Part shown: positions 47,067-55,664 of the stretch, one piece after another
Layout: each line of letters opens with the position of its first letter
How positions within the stretch are numbered: position 1 is the first letter of the stretch
Source of the DNA: Desulfuromonadales bacterium
Lineage (GTDB): Bacteria > Desulfobacterota > Desulfuromonadia > Desulfuromonadales > BM103
DNA length: 64,000 nucleotides
Direction of reading: 5' to 3'
Assembly: GCA_030145205.1 (NCBI GenBank)
Contig: JAQYVZ010000002.1
Coordinates: forward strand, 124,001-188,000
Notes under the pieces: model-generated
Databases searched by the model: none
What the model saw: the letters and a program-made list of their open reading frames with translations, nothing else
What the model was told of the DNA's origin: nothing
Position numbers and translations under genes: made by a program

Positions 47067-47153
47067 TCACTTGACTTCAGCAATCCAGAAATTCTCGAGT
47101 TTTAAATTTGAGTAGATTTCTCCTAAGTGGCCCGGCGGATCAGAGACTGTCAT
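47067..47153 (-). CDS. Candidate small protein of 28 residues
   Basis: A short open frame, too small for routine ORF calling: ATG at 47153, TGA at 47069-47067. It begins MTVSDPPGHLGE and ends NFWIAEVK. AAAGGAGG lies 8 bases before the ATG and a promoter with a perfect TATAAT lies about 55 bases upstream. The bidirectional terminator at 46986-47016 lies downstream. This complete transcription-unit layout argues for a real gene or leader peptide; I do not recognise the product. Confidence 0.55.
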   Translation of the reverse strand: MTVSDPPGHLGEIYSNLKLENFWIAEVK

Positions 47154-47207
47154 AACGTCTTCCTCCTTTGCCTTTAAGAAACCCCTTATTGCTATTGAGG
47201 TGTGTGA

Positions 47208-47237
47208 ATTATATCACAAGCCCCCTCTATTGACCAA
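47208..47237 (-). promoter_or_regulatory. Predicted promoter of the 28-codon gene
   Basis: On the minus strand TTGGTC (47237-47232), 18-base spacer, TATAAT (47213-47208) preceded by TGTGA as an extended -10. Transcription would begin near 47201, leaving a leader of about 48 bases. Confidence 0.55.
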
Positions 47238-47340
47238 AAGAAATAGTCCTCCAAAACAGAACGATGACGATAATCTGTAACGGATCATTTGTCGGCAATA
47301 CCCCCCAGACTGAAGTCCGGAAGCGCGTCTCAAAATCCCA

Positions 47341-48354
47341 TCAGGGTTCGGCCCGCATGCTGGTTCGCCGATCAAGCAGATAATTGCTACCAGGCAGAGA
47401 TTTGACATAATCCTTGATTTCGGTTGCTATCTGAGCGATCTCGATTGGAGAACAGAATTCACGGCGGGAATCCGAGACAACAGCTATCGATATGGTCATC
47501 AACGGGAATTGACGTACGACGCCATAACGGTCACTGCATTCGATATAGCCGCGCATGCGGTCGTCTTCATTGTAAAACTCAGGAATCACCCGATCAAACT
47601 CAGTGATAATCGATTCGCAAACCGGCTGTGCCAGCTCCGAGGCAACCACCAGCACAAAATCGTCGCCACCGATATGGCCGACAAAATCTTCCGGGTTGGC
47701 GTGCATCGCCTTGGCATTGTGAACAATCTCACCCGTCAGCTTGATAAGCTCACTGCCCCGAGCGTAGCCATACGTATCGTTGAAGGCCTTGAAATCATCC
47801 AGGTCAACGTAACAGAGTGCGAAGCGCTCATCACGGCTCATTTTCTCCTTGAGGACCTGTTCAATTGCCCGGTTACCCGGTAGGCGGGTCAGCGGGCTGG
47901 CATCCAGACACAATCTCTGACTGTCCTGGATGTTGCGCATCATCTGGCGGATTTCAAGTTCCAGGTCATCCACGGAATCTGAGGTGGACTCCGTCAGTTC
48001 ATCGTCGAGAACAACATCGGCAAGCTGCCTGGTTGCCTCTTTCAGCCGCCCCAGAAGCCTGGTGGCATAGTTGGATGCGACAATCATGGCAATCAGGCCG
48101 ATCAGTAAGCCGGCCAAGCCAAACACCAGAACCATCAGCTGCCCGCGACGAGCCGACTTGGCTAACATCTCCAGGTCAGGTCCAGCGTCAACAACACCCG
48201 AACCAACGGCTTGCTCGACAACAGTGGCCTGCTCGTTCTGAAGTTTGTCCGCAATCTGTCCCATCATGGTGATTGCCAGCAACATAACTAGCAGCTGAGC
48301 GATCACCAAGGCGACAAAACCGACCAGAATATTTCGAAACAGGTTCAACTGCAT
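47341..48354 (-). CDS. Membrane-bound diguanylate cyclase (GGDEF domain)
   Basis: A 337-residue protein with two membrane helices (about 8-30 and 74-95) around a short periplasmic part, a HAMP-like linker (LLGRLKEATRQLADV), and a GGDEF domain with LTRLPGNRAIEQVL, FALCYVDLDDFKAFND, and an active site reading HIGGDDFVLVVA. The GG(D/E)F core is conserved as GGDDF. No RxxD inhibitory site is visible five residues upstream. It makes c-di-GMP in response to an envelope signal. Confidence 0.9.
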   Translation of the reverse strand: MQLNLFRNILVGFVALVIAQLLVMLLAITMMGQIADKLQNEQATVVEQAVGSGVVDAGPDLEMLAKSARRGQLMVLVFGLAGLLIGLIAMIVASNYATRLLGRLKEATRQLADVVLDDELTESTSDSVDDLELEIRQMMRNIQDSQRLCLDASPLTRLPGNRAIEQVLKEKMSRDERFALCYVDLDDFKAFNDTYGYARGSELIKLTGEIVHNAKAMHANPEDFVGHIGGDDFVLVVASELAQPVCESIITEFDRVIPEFYNEDDRMRGYIECSDRYGVVRQFPLMTISIAVVSDSRREFCSPIEIAQIATEIKDYVKSLPGSNYLLDRRTSMRAEP

Positions 48355-48393
48355 CTAGAAAATCAATCCCTGTGCCGCGACACATAGCATCAT

Positions 48394-48690
48394 TTATTCT
48401 GCCTCTTTAAACCAACGGTCAAACCAGGTTCGGTGATCCTTCTCTGCCAGCAACTGCAAGTCCTTTGGCCCCAGCCAGACCCCGCCGCAATTTTCACATT
48501 TGTCGAGCGGCACCCCGCGAAATTCCATGGCGACAATCATATCACCACATTTTGGGCAACGATTGTGGCACAATTCGCGAGTCAGATGTTCCTTGGCATC
48601 CTGTTTGAGTTTGGCAATCTGCTCTTTGGCCAGTTTGTAAAAGTATTCGTTTTCAATCGCCCTCTTACGCTCTTCCCATGCATCAGTCAT
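48394..48690 (-). CDS. Small zinc-finger (TFIIB-type zf) domain protein
   Basis: 98 residues from the ATG at 48690 (MTDAWEERKRAIENEYF), which follows GAGGAGGTGA with 6-base spacing. The N-terminal half is a charged helix. The C-terminal half holds CPKCGDMIVA and DKCENCGGVWLGPKDLQLL, the two CxxC knuckles and GxWL motif of zf-TFIIB-like proteins. Function is not established. Confidence 0.88.
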   Translation of the reverse strand: MTDAWEERKRAIENEYFYKLAKEQIAKLKQDAKEHLTRELCHNRCPKCGDMIVAMEFRGVPLDKCENCGGVWLGPKDLQLLAEKDHRTWFDRWFKEAE

Positions 48691-48768
48691 AGCAATCACC
48701 TCCTCGAAATTACTAACATTTTAATTAATTATAGCGAACTCTGCCCGCCCGGCAAGTTGCAAGGAGTC

Positions 48769-49722
48769 TCAACATTCACCTGCTGTCAGTCGAAAACGTC
48801 CGGCACCATAGGCCGCACCTTTCCCGACACCCAAAAGTCCGGCCGCGGCAATCACCCAGAAAATCTCCCCTAGAGCATCACCGTCGAGGCATAAAGTCCC
48901 AGTAAAGCCGCCAATCTGGCGAATCGACCGGTTCCTGCCAAGCTCCTTCCAGTCCTGCCAGAGAAAAGAACGTCGACAAACCTCAACCTCTCTGGCCATC
49001 TGGAAGAGAGCGTCAATGTCCACCCAAGGCTCGCAGTCTGCATGTGCATACAGCATCGACGTCACCCGTCTGAGCATGAACGGAAAAAGCTGCACAAAAT
49101 CGGGCCTGCGCAACAGACGACCACCACTCAAAAGCCGGGTCGGTGTATTGAAAGTCAAGCTCAACAAACCAGAATGCGGGTCCTGGCGCTCTATCCAGGA
49201 ACCGAGCGTATCCAGTGGTGGCGCAATCGATTCTACAGGAACATCGGCACGCCAGATTGACTGACTCACGTCATCTTCACCCGATGCAAACGCCTCAACA
49301 ACCACAAAACGTCCCGAGCTTTCATTCAGACCGGCACGCCCCAACTGTGACAACACAGATAAAAAATCGCCAATAAGCGGTATCGAGGTGCCAAGAAAGA
49401 GCAGCTCAAGGGCAAAACAGTCACCCGCATCGGCCGTATAGGGGGCAAAAGGAGCAAGCAGGACAACAAACGGCGGAGCAGGTTTTTGAAATTTTCTAAC
49501 CGCAACCGGATCACTGCCCGCCTCAGGGTCGAACAGGGCCTTATAACGTCGCCTGCCAACAGCATCCTGCTCAGCGTAAAAACGCTTGGCCACGCTGTTC
49601 AACTGGCTCCGCAACCCCAGAAAGCGTGCTGCATCCAATGAACATGTCTCCTGGAATTCAAGAACAAAACGTACGCGTGCAAAATCGACCTGCTGCAGTT
49701 CTTGAGGAAGAACAGGTTCCAT
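48769..49722 (-). CDS. Cas6-family CRISPR RNA endoribonuclease-like protein, no array visible
   Basis: A 317-residue RAMP protein with the two-ferredoxin-fold plan of Cas6 (PF10040-like). Visible: ARVRFVLEF at the start, LTFNTPTRLLSGGRLLRRPDF near 200, FMLRRVTSMLYAHA, GGFTGTLCLDGD and the C-terminal glycine-rich loop LLGVGKGAAYGAGRFRL, which is the Cas6 signature. In complete systems it processes crRNA from an array. No repeats, Cas1/Cas2 or effector genes occur in the window; neighbours are a zinc-finger gene and tgt. Confidence 0.75.
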   Translation of the reverse strand: MEPVLPQELQQVDFARVRFVLEFQETCSLDAARFLGLRSQLNSVAKRFYAEQDAVGRRRYKALFDPEAGSDPVAVRKFQKPAPPFVVLLAPFAPYTADAGDCFALELLFLGTSIPLIGDFLSVLSQLGRAGLNESSGRFVVVEAFASGEDDVSQSIWRADVPVESIAPPLDTLGSWIERQDPHSGLLSLTFNTPTRLLSGGRLLRRPDFVQLFPFMLRRVTSMLYAHADCEPWVDIDALFQMAREVEVCRRSFLWQDWKELGRNRSIRQIGGFTGTLCLDGDALGEIFWVIAAAGLLGVGKGAAYGAGRFRLTAGEC

Positions 49723-49882
49723 CTTAATCTCTCTCTTACATCAAGGCATTGCCGCTGGCATTCAATTCTGATAGAGTCCGAACAACTTTCGAGCAGCGGT
49801 CTCTGCAACTCTTTTGTAATGAACTGCAACCTCCGCGCCATCTTTTTCAACAGGCTAAATTTACCGACACGTCGAGTGCTGA

Positions 49883-51019
<1,137 letters not shown>

Positions 51020-51046
51020 CTGAGCCGTTGAGCAACGAGGACCGAC

Positions 51047-51844
51047 ATGTCTCAGGATGACGTTTCCTCTAAAAAGCTGGACAAGCAGACTGTTGAGAAA
51101 CTGCGACGGGCCTTGACGGCGCACACGGAAGAACTTTTTCAGCTGGTTCAGGAGCCTTCTCCCGAGATCATTCAGGTCTTGCTGCGCAACCCGCACCTGA
51201 ATGATGATCACCTCCGGGCACTGCTGAAGCGACGCGATCTGAATGAAGCAACTCTGAAAACCATCTATCAGCTCGATCAGCTCAAAAAAAGCCGTCAACT
51301 GCAAATCTGCATCATCAAGAATCCAAATACACCAAGTGCCATCGTCTTAAGTATCCTACCAAACCTGCATCTGTTCGAATTGGTTAACCTCTGCTACCTG
51401 CCCGGCGTCACACCAGATCAGAAATTCGCCCTGGAACGTGCCATTTTGAAACGTCTGCCGACAACCGAACTCGGCCAAAGACTCACCCTGGCACGTCGCG
51501 CGACCGCAGATGTCGCTGCAGAATTGCTGAAGTCAGGAGAACTGCCCCTGGTGGAGGTCTGCCTGAACAACCCACGCCTGCGCGAAGTTGCCATCCTGCA
51601 ATTTCTCAACGGCTCGACAGCTCGCGCGAACACCATCTCCTTGGTTGCTAGACACCCGAAATGGAAAATGCGCCCGAACCTGCGTCAGGCCATACTCAGA
51701 AACAGCCAGACCCCGCGCATCTGGTTCACCCTGTTCCTGCCCCAAATGAGTAAAACCCAGGTTCGCAACTTGCTCGCTTCACACCGTCTGACCCCGGCGC
51801 AAAAGAAATTTATCAGGGAAGAATTGCAGAAAAAAAGCGGATGA
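51047..51844 (+). CDS. Uncharacterised alpha-helical repeat protein
   Basis: A 265-residue protein, 27 bases after tgt and probably cotranscribed. It lacks a signal peptide or membrane segment. Helical units recur with an Asn-Pro/Asn-Ser turn: LLRNPHLNDDHL, IIKNPNTPSAIV, CLNNPRLREVAI, ILRNSQTPRIWF, spaced by about 40-70 residues. This resembles HEAT/DUF2336-type alpha solenoids, which serve as binding scaffolds. No enzyme motif is visible. Confidence 0.8.
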   Translation: MSQDDVSSKKLDKQTVEKLRRALTAHTEELFQLVQEPSPEIIQVLLRNPHLNDDHLRALLKRRDLNEATLKTIYQLDQLKKSRQLQICIIKNPNTPSAIVLSILPNLHLFELVNLCYLPGVTPDQKFALERAILKRLPTTELGQRLTLARRATADVAAELLKSGELPLVEVCLNNPRLREVAILQFLNGSTARANTISLVARHPKWKMRPNLRQAILRNSQTPRIWFTLFLPQMSKTQVRNLLASHRLTPAQKKFIREELQKKSG

Positions 51845-51888
51845 TCTGACGCGACAACGCTCACCGGATCACGCAGTTGAAAGAACTT

Positions 51889-52224
51889 TCAGTGGAGATA
51901 ATCCTCCCGCACCGGCGAAAAGACCTCGATCGCCACTGAATCTTCGTACACAACAGCCCGGTGTGGAACGCCGCCTGCGATGCACCAGCTATCTCCCGGC
52001 TCCAATGCCCAAGTTTCACCTCCAACAATCAGGTCCATTCGACCGGACACCAGATAGCCGGTCTGCTCATGGGGATGGTCATGCTGCGGCAATTCAGCTC
52101 CAGCTTCCAGGCGAAACTCGGCCATCAGCGTCTTGTCGCCATGCACCAGGGTTTCCATGCTGATTTTTTCGATCACAGCACGATAGCCCTGCTCACCGCT
52201 TTTCAAAAACCTCCCCTTGTCCAT
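51889..52224 (-). CDS. Small cupin-domain protein
   Basis: 111 residues from the ATG at 52224 (MDKGRFLKSGEQGY), with GGAAG about 7 bases upstream; a longer reading would overlap trmO. A single cupin barrel: LPQHDHPHEQTGYLVSGRMD (His ligands) and GDSWCIAGGVPHRAV (second His motif). Probable metal-binding sensor or enzyme; substrate unknown. Follows trmO. Confidence 0.88.
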   Translation of the reverse strand: MDKGRFLKSGEQGYRAVIEKISMETLVHGDKTLMAEFRLEAGAELPQHDHPHEQTGYLVSGRMDLIVGGETWALEPGDSWCIAGGVPHRAVVYEDSVAIEVFSPVREDYLH

Positions 52225-52253
52225 TCTCGTTCTTCCTTCCTGAGACATCCGCC

Positions 52254-52739
52254 TTAATGTTCGTGCGGTTCCCCCTTGATATGCCTGACCAGATGATCCC
52301 TCTCTTCTGGCTCCTCCAGCCAACCGTAGTTTGCATCCAGCTTGGTGTCTAGATCCTTGATATACGGCTTTATGTCGAGCAACGGCGTTTGATCAAACAC
52401 ATCAAGGCCTGATGTATAAATCTTTGTTCCTTCGATCTTTTTTATCCGGACAACGCTTAAACCAATCGGGTTGGGCCGCACCGGAGAACGACTTGCAAAC
52501 AAGCCGACGGTTCGGCCCTTGGCCCAGGGCGGCGACACATGCATTTTTACCGGACGGTCGAGCCGATCAATATGGAACAGGACATAGAGATAACGGAACT
52601 TTTCCAGCTCCGACAATGCATCCAGAAAAGACGACTTCAGCTCAAGGTAGAACTCCTGATCATCATCATCCTGCGGCTGAAAGGGCGCACTGTCCAGATA
52701 GGGCGTCCTGATAACACCGATCGGTTCAAAAGAAATCAT
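52254..52739 (-). CDS. trmO: tRNA (t6A37) N6-methyltransferase TrmO family
   Basis: A 161-residue protein of the YaeB/TrmO (TsaA) family. Visible: FEPIGVIRTPYLDS at the N-terminus, FRYLYVLFHIDRLD, GLFASRSPVRPNPIGLSVVRI, and GLDVFDQTPLLDIKPYI. These are the SAM-binding features of the family, which methylates t6A at position 37. Slightly shorter than E. coli TrmO, as in many bacteria that lack the C-terminal extension. Confidence 0.9.
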   Translation of the reverse strand: MISFEPIGVIRTPYLDSAPFQPQDDDDQEFYLELKSSFLDALSELEKFRYLYVLFHIDRLDRPVKMHVSPPWAKGRTVGLFASRSPVRPNPIGLSVVRIKKIEGTKIYTSGLDVFDQTPLLDIKPYIKDLDTKLDANYGWLEEPEERDHLVRHIKGEPHEH

Positions 52740-52790
52740 GCACCACCCTCTCGTCGCATCAATCCGGGCAAAGGTTCCGGTAACGCCGGG

Positions 52791-53543
52791 TCAGTTCGCA
52801 GCAACAACGAAACAGTTGTGATAGCCGCCGCTCGCAAACTGGGACAGGGCGTCGGTTGCCTGCGCCAGCGTATCGTAGCGCCCTGCCCGTACCCGGTAGA
52901 ACTGCTTGCCATGGACCCAAGCTTCAACAACCTTAGCCGCACCGAAACGATCCTTCAACTGCGCCGCCAGGCGCTGTGCATTTTCGGAAACGGTAAAGGC
53001 CCCGACCTGAACCATAAATGGGCCAACTTCATAGGAGTCCGGCTGACGATACGTGATATTGGCTGAAGAAGTTGCCGGCTCCCGGTAACCAAGGGCCTCG
53101 ACCCGCACCGGCGCCGTACCTGGACCGACAACACCCAGCTCCTTTGCCGCAGAATAAGAAAGATCAATGATCCGCTTGTCGACAAAGGGGCCGCGGTCGT
53201 TGACACGAACAACCGTGGAGCGCTGATTGCTGAGATTGGTGACTTTGACATGGACATTCATCGGCAAAGTCTTGTGCGCTGCAGTCATGGCGTACATGTC
53301 GTAGATTTCGCCGTTGCTGGTCTTGCGGCCATGAAAATCCTTGCCGTACCAACTGGCAACGCCATCCTGCACAAAACCTGCTGCGCTGGGCAAAGGATTA
53401 TAGCGTTGGCCATTCACTTCGTAAGGCTGCTGCGTCCCCTTTAGCCCGGGAGTTTTAATCACTTCAACCTTGTACGCCGGACCGCCGCATCCGGGCAACC
53501 AGATCAGGGCGAGGCAGACGACCAACCAGACAAAACGGTGCAT
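52791..53543 (-). CDS. rlpA: RlpA-like lytic transglycosylase lipoprotein with SPOR domain
   Basis: 250 residues from the ATG at 53543 (MHRFVWLVVC), behind AGGGATG. The N-terminus is a lipoprotein signal with lipobox LPGC (Cys about residue 18). Next is the double-psi beta barrel: GVASWYGKDFHGRKTSNGE, MTAAHKTLPMNV, VRVNDRGPFV and IIDLSYSAAKELG, with the catalytic Asp/His region conserved. A C-terminal SPOR domain (FMVQVGAFTVSENA, YRVRAGRYDTLAQA) binds denuded septal peptidoglycan. Confidence 0.92.
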   Translation of the reverse strand: MHRFVWLVVCLALIWLPGCGGPAYKVEVIKTPGLKGTQQPYEVNGQRYNPLPSAAGFVQDGVASWYGKDFHGRKTSNGEIYDMYAMTAAHKTLPMNVHVKVTNLSNQRSTVVRVNDRGPFVDKRIIDLSYSAAKELGVVGPGTAPVRVEALGYREPATSSANITYRQPDSYEVGPFMVQVGAFTVSENAQRLAAQLKDRFGAAKVVEAWVHGKQFYRVRAGRYDTLAQATDALSQFASGGYHNCFVVAAN

Positions 53544-53651
53544 AACGACATCCCTCCGTGTCATAAACTTGTCGCATTGTAACATGAAAATAATCGCGAG
53601 TTGGATTCACGCTCCCACGATGGAAAGAAGGCTTGGCAAGAGGCTTGCTGG

Positions 53652-54578
53652 TCAACAAAAAACCGGCCGGACAACAGTCTGTTCCTTCAGGAAGGCCTGA
53701 ACTTCAGCAAGCCGCGGGATGGCCGTTCGGCCCCCCAAGGCCCGTGTTTTCAAAGCGGCGCACGCCGCCGCAAAACGCACAGTCTCAAAGAGTGGCCAAG
53801 CCTGCAGTAGACCATAGATATACCCCCCGTGAAAAACATCTCCACATCCGGTTGTGTCCACTGCGTTAATCGGGAAGGCCGGCATCGTGAAACGGGTGCC
53901 ATCCGCGGCACACGTGAGGCTGCCTGCTGCTCCTGAAGTCACCGTAACAGCGACTGCACCAAACTCGGCCAGTGCCGAGACGGCAGCGTTTAAATCTGTC
54001 CCACCATATTGACGGGCAAACTTTTCGCTGACGACAAGGTGGTCAATCCACGGCAGCAGCTCCGCAGAGTTATCCCGCCAACTGCCACCATCCAGAACAG
54101 TTGTCACTCCCTGCCGGCGCGCCATTCTGGCTGCGGTCAAAGAGGCTTCAGCGTGGAGACCGTCGAGCAGCAGAACGGATCCCGCGGCAATCTGTTCGAC
54201 ATCGATCTCATGAGCTGCGAGTGGTCGGGCCGTTCCGCGATGCCAGAAGATAGTACGGCCGGCATTCTGATCAGCCGCGCAGAACGCGAGCTGACTGGTA
54301 GCGTCGGTATCGACCAACAGACCTTGGCAGGTCACTCCTTCGGCCAGCAGGCCGCTGCGGATCTTGCTGCCAGCCTCGTCACCACCAACCCGTCCCAGAA
54401 AAGTGGTGGCGATCCCCAAACGCGCCAGAGTGACGAGTGCCGTTGCTGTTGGCCCGCCGCCCTGGATCAAGACGTCATCCAATTCAACCTTCTGGTCCCG
54501 CTCTGGAAAACCGGTCAGGGTCCCCAGAAAATCGAGAGAACACTGCCCCAGACCGACGACTGACGGATGATCAGTCAT
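53652..54578 (-). CDS. PfkB-family sugar/nucleoside kinase
   Basis: A 308-residue ribokinase-like enzyme. Visible: VVGLGQCSLDFLG, GGGPTATALVTLARLG and FLGRVGGDEAG at the N-terminus, VVSEKFARQYGG, and the anion-hole block VDTTGCGDVFHGGYIYGLL (catalytic Asp) near 246. The substrate cannot be assigned. It precedes rlpA on the minus strand. Confidence 0.88.
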   Translation of the reverse strand: MTDHPSVVGLGQCSLDFLGTLTGFPERDQKVELDDVLIQGGGPTATALVTLARLGIATTFLGRVGGDEAGSKIRSGLLAEGVTCQGLLVDTDATSQLAFCAADQNAGRTIFWHRGTARPLAAHEIDVEQIAAGSVLLLDGLHAEASLTAARMARRQGVTTVLDGGSWRDNSAELLPWIDHLVVSEKFARQYGGTDLNAAVSALAEFGAVAVTVTSGAAGSLTCAADGTRFTMPAFPINAVDTTGCGDVFHGGYIYGLLQAWPLFETVRFAAACAALKTRALGGRTAIPRLAEVQAFLKEQTVVRPVFC

Positions 54579-54604
54579 TGCGCCTCCTCAGAAACCGGGT
54601 TGAT

Positions 54605-54634
54605 ACAAAAATCCCCCTCCCGACCGGGAGAGGG
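54605..54634 (-). terminator. Rho-independent terminator after accA
   Basis: On the minus strand CCCTCTCCCG pairs with CGGGAGGGGG (one mismatch/bulge), followed by ATTTTTG. It lies between the accA stop and the PfkB-family gene. Confidence 0.8.
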
Positions 54635-54662
54635 ACATAAGCCTCGTATAAATTCGCGTGTT

Positions 54663-55616
54663 TTATTCGTTGACGCGCGTCATGGCACGGAACTTCTGAT
54701 AACGCTGCTCAACCAGCCCATCCGGCGACAGCTGCTGCAGTTCAGCCAAATGCTTAACCAGATACTCCTTGAGCTGAGCCGCTGCCTCGGCAGGGTTATT
54801 GTGGGCTCCCCCTTCCGGCTCTGGCACCACATCATCAATCACGCAGTCCAGTTCGTTAATATCAGATGAAGTCAGCTTCAGCGCTTCGGCCGCTTGCGGT
54901 CCCAATGTACCGTCATTCCAGAGGATGGCCGCACAGCCTTCCGGTGAAATGACCGCGTAGACCGAATACTGCATCATCATGACCTTGTTACCAACAGCAA
55001 TCGCCAAGGCACCGCCAGAGCCACCCTCGCCAGTCACCGTCACGATGACCGGGACCGTCAATGCTGCCATTTCACGTAGATTGCGGGCAATCGCCTCAGC
55101 CTGGCCGCGCTCTTCCGCCCCGATCCCGGGGAATGCTCCCGGGGTGTCGACAAAAGTAAAAATCGGCAGATTGAACTGCTCAGCCATCTGCATGACGCGC
55201 AGAGCCTTGCGGTAACCTTCCGGATGCGGCATACCGAAGTTCCGGTAAACTTTCTCCTTGGTATCGCGGCCTTTCTGATGACCAATAATCGCACAGGGCT
55301 CGCCGTTTAGCCGGGCAAAACCACAGACCAGCGCAGGGTCGTCACGATAGTTGCGATCTCCATGGACTTCGAACCAATCCGTGAAAACGTGCTCAATGTA
55401 ATCCAGCGTATAAGGACGATTCTGATGGCGGGCCAATTGGGTCCGTTGCCAGCGATTCAAATTTGAGAAGATCTCATCGCGCAGCTTGCTGGCTTTCTTC
55501 TCCAACTTTTTGATTTCAGATGAAAAATCAACCGTCCCGGACGAATACTCACGCAACTCCTTGATCTTCTGCTGCAGTTCGATCAGGGGTTTTTCAAAAT
55601 CGAGAAAAAATTGCAT
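54663..55616 (-). CDS. accA: Acetyl-CoA carboxylase carboxyltransferase subunit alpha
   Basis: A 317-residue AccA, which transfers CO2 from biotin-carrier protein to acetyl-CoA in fatty-acid synthesis. Visible: [16 protein letters not shown] helix, [44 protein letters not shown] (key residues [12 protein letters not shown]), [18 protein letters not shown], and [15 protein letters not shown]. Closes the dnaE-accA pair. Confidence 0.97.
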   Translation of the reverse strand: MQFFLDFEKPLIELQQKIKELREYSSGTVDFSSEIKKLEKKASKLRDEIFSNLNRWQRTQLARHQNRPYTLDYIEHVFTDWFEVHGDRNYRDDPALVCGFARLNGEPCAIIGHQKGRDTKEKVYRNFGMPHPEGYRKALRVMQMAEQFNLPIFTFVDTPGAFPGIGAEERGQAEAIARNLREMAALTVPVIVTVTGEGGSGGALAIAVGNKVMMMQYSVYAVISPEGCAAILWNDGTLGPQAAEALKLTSSDINELDCVIDDVVPEPEGGAHNNPAEAAAQLKEYLVKHLAELQQLSPDGLVEQRYQKFRAMTRVNE

Positions 55617-55664
55617 TCAGCTCTCCTGTGTATCGGATCACCTTCGTACCTACGAAGGACAAAA

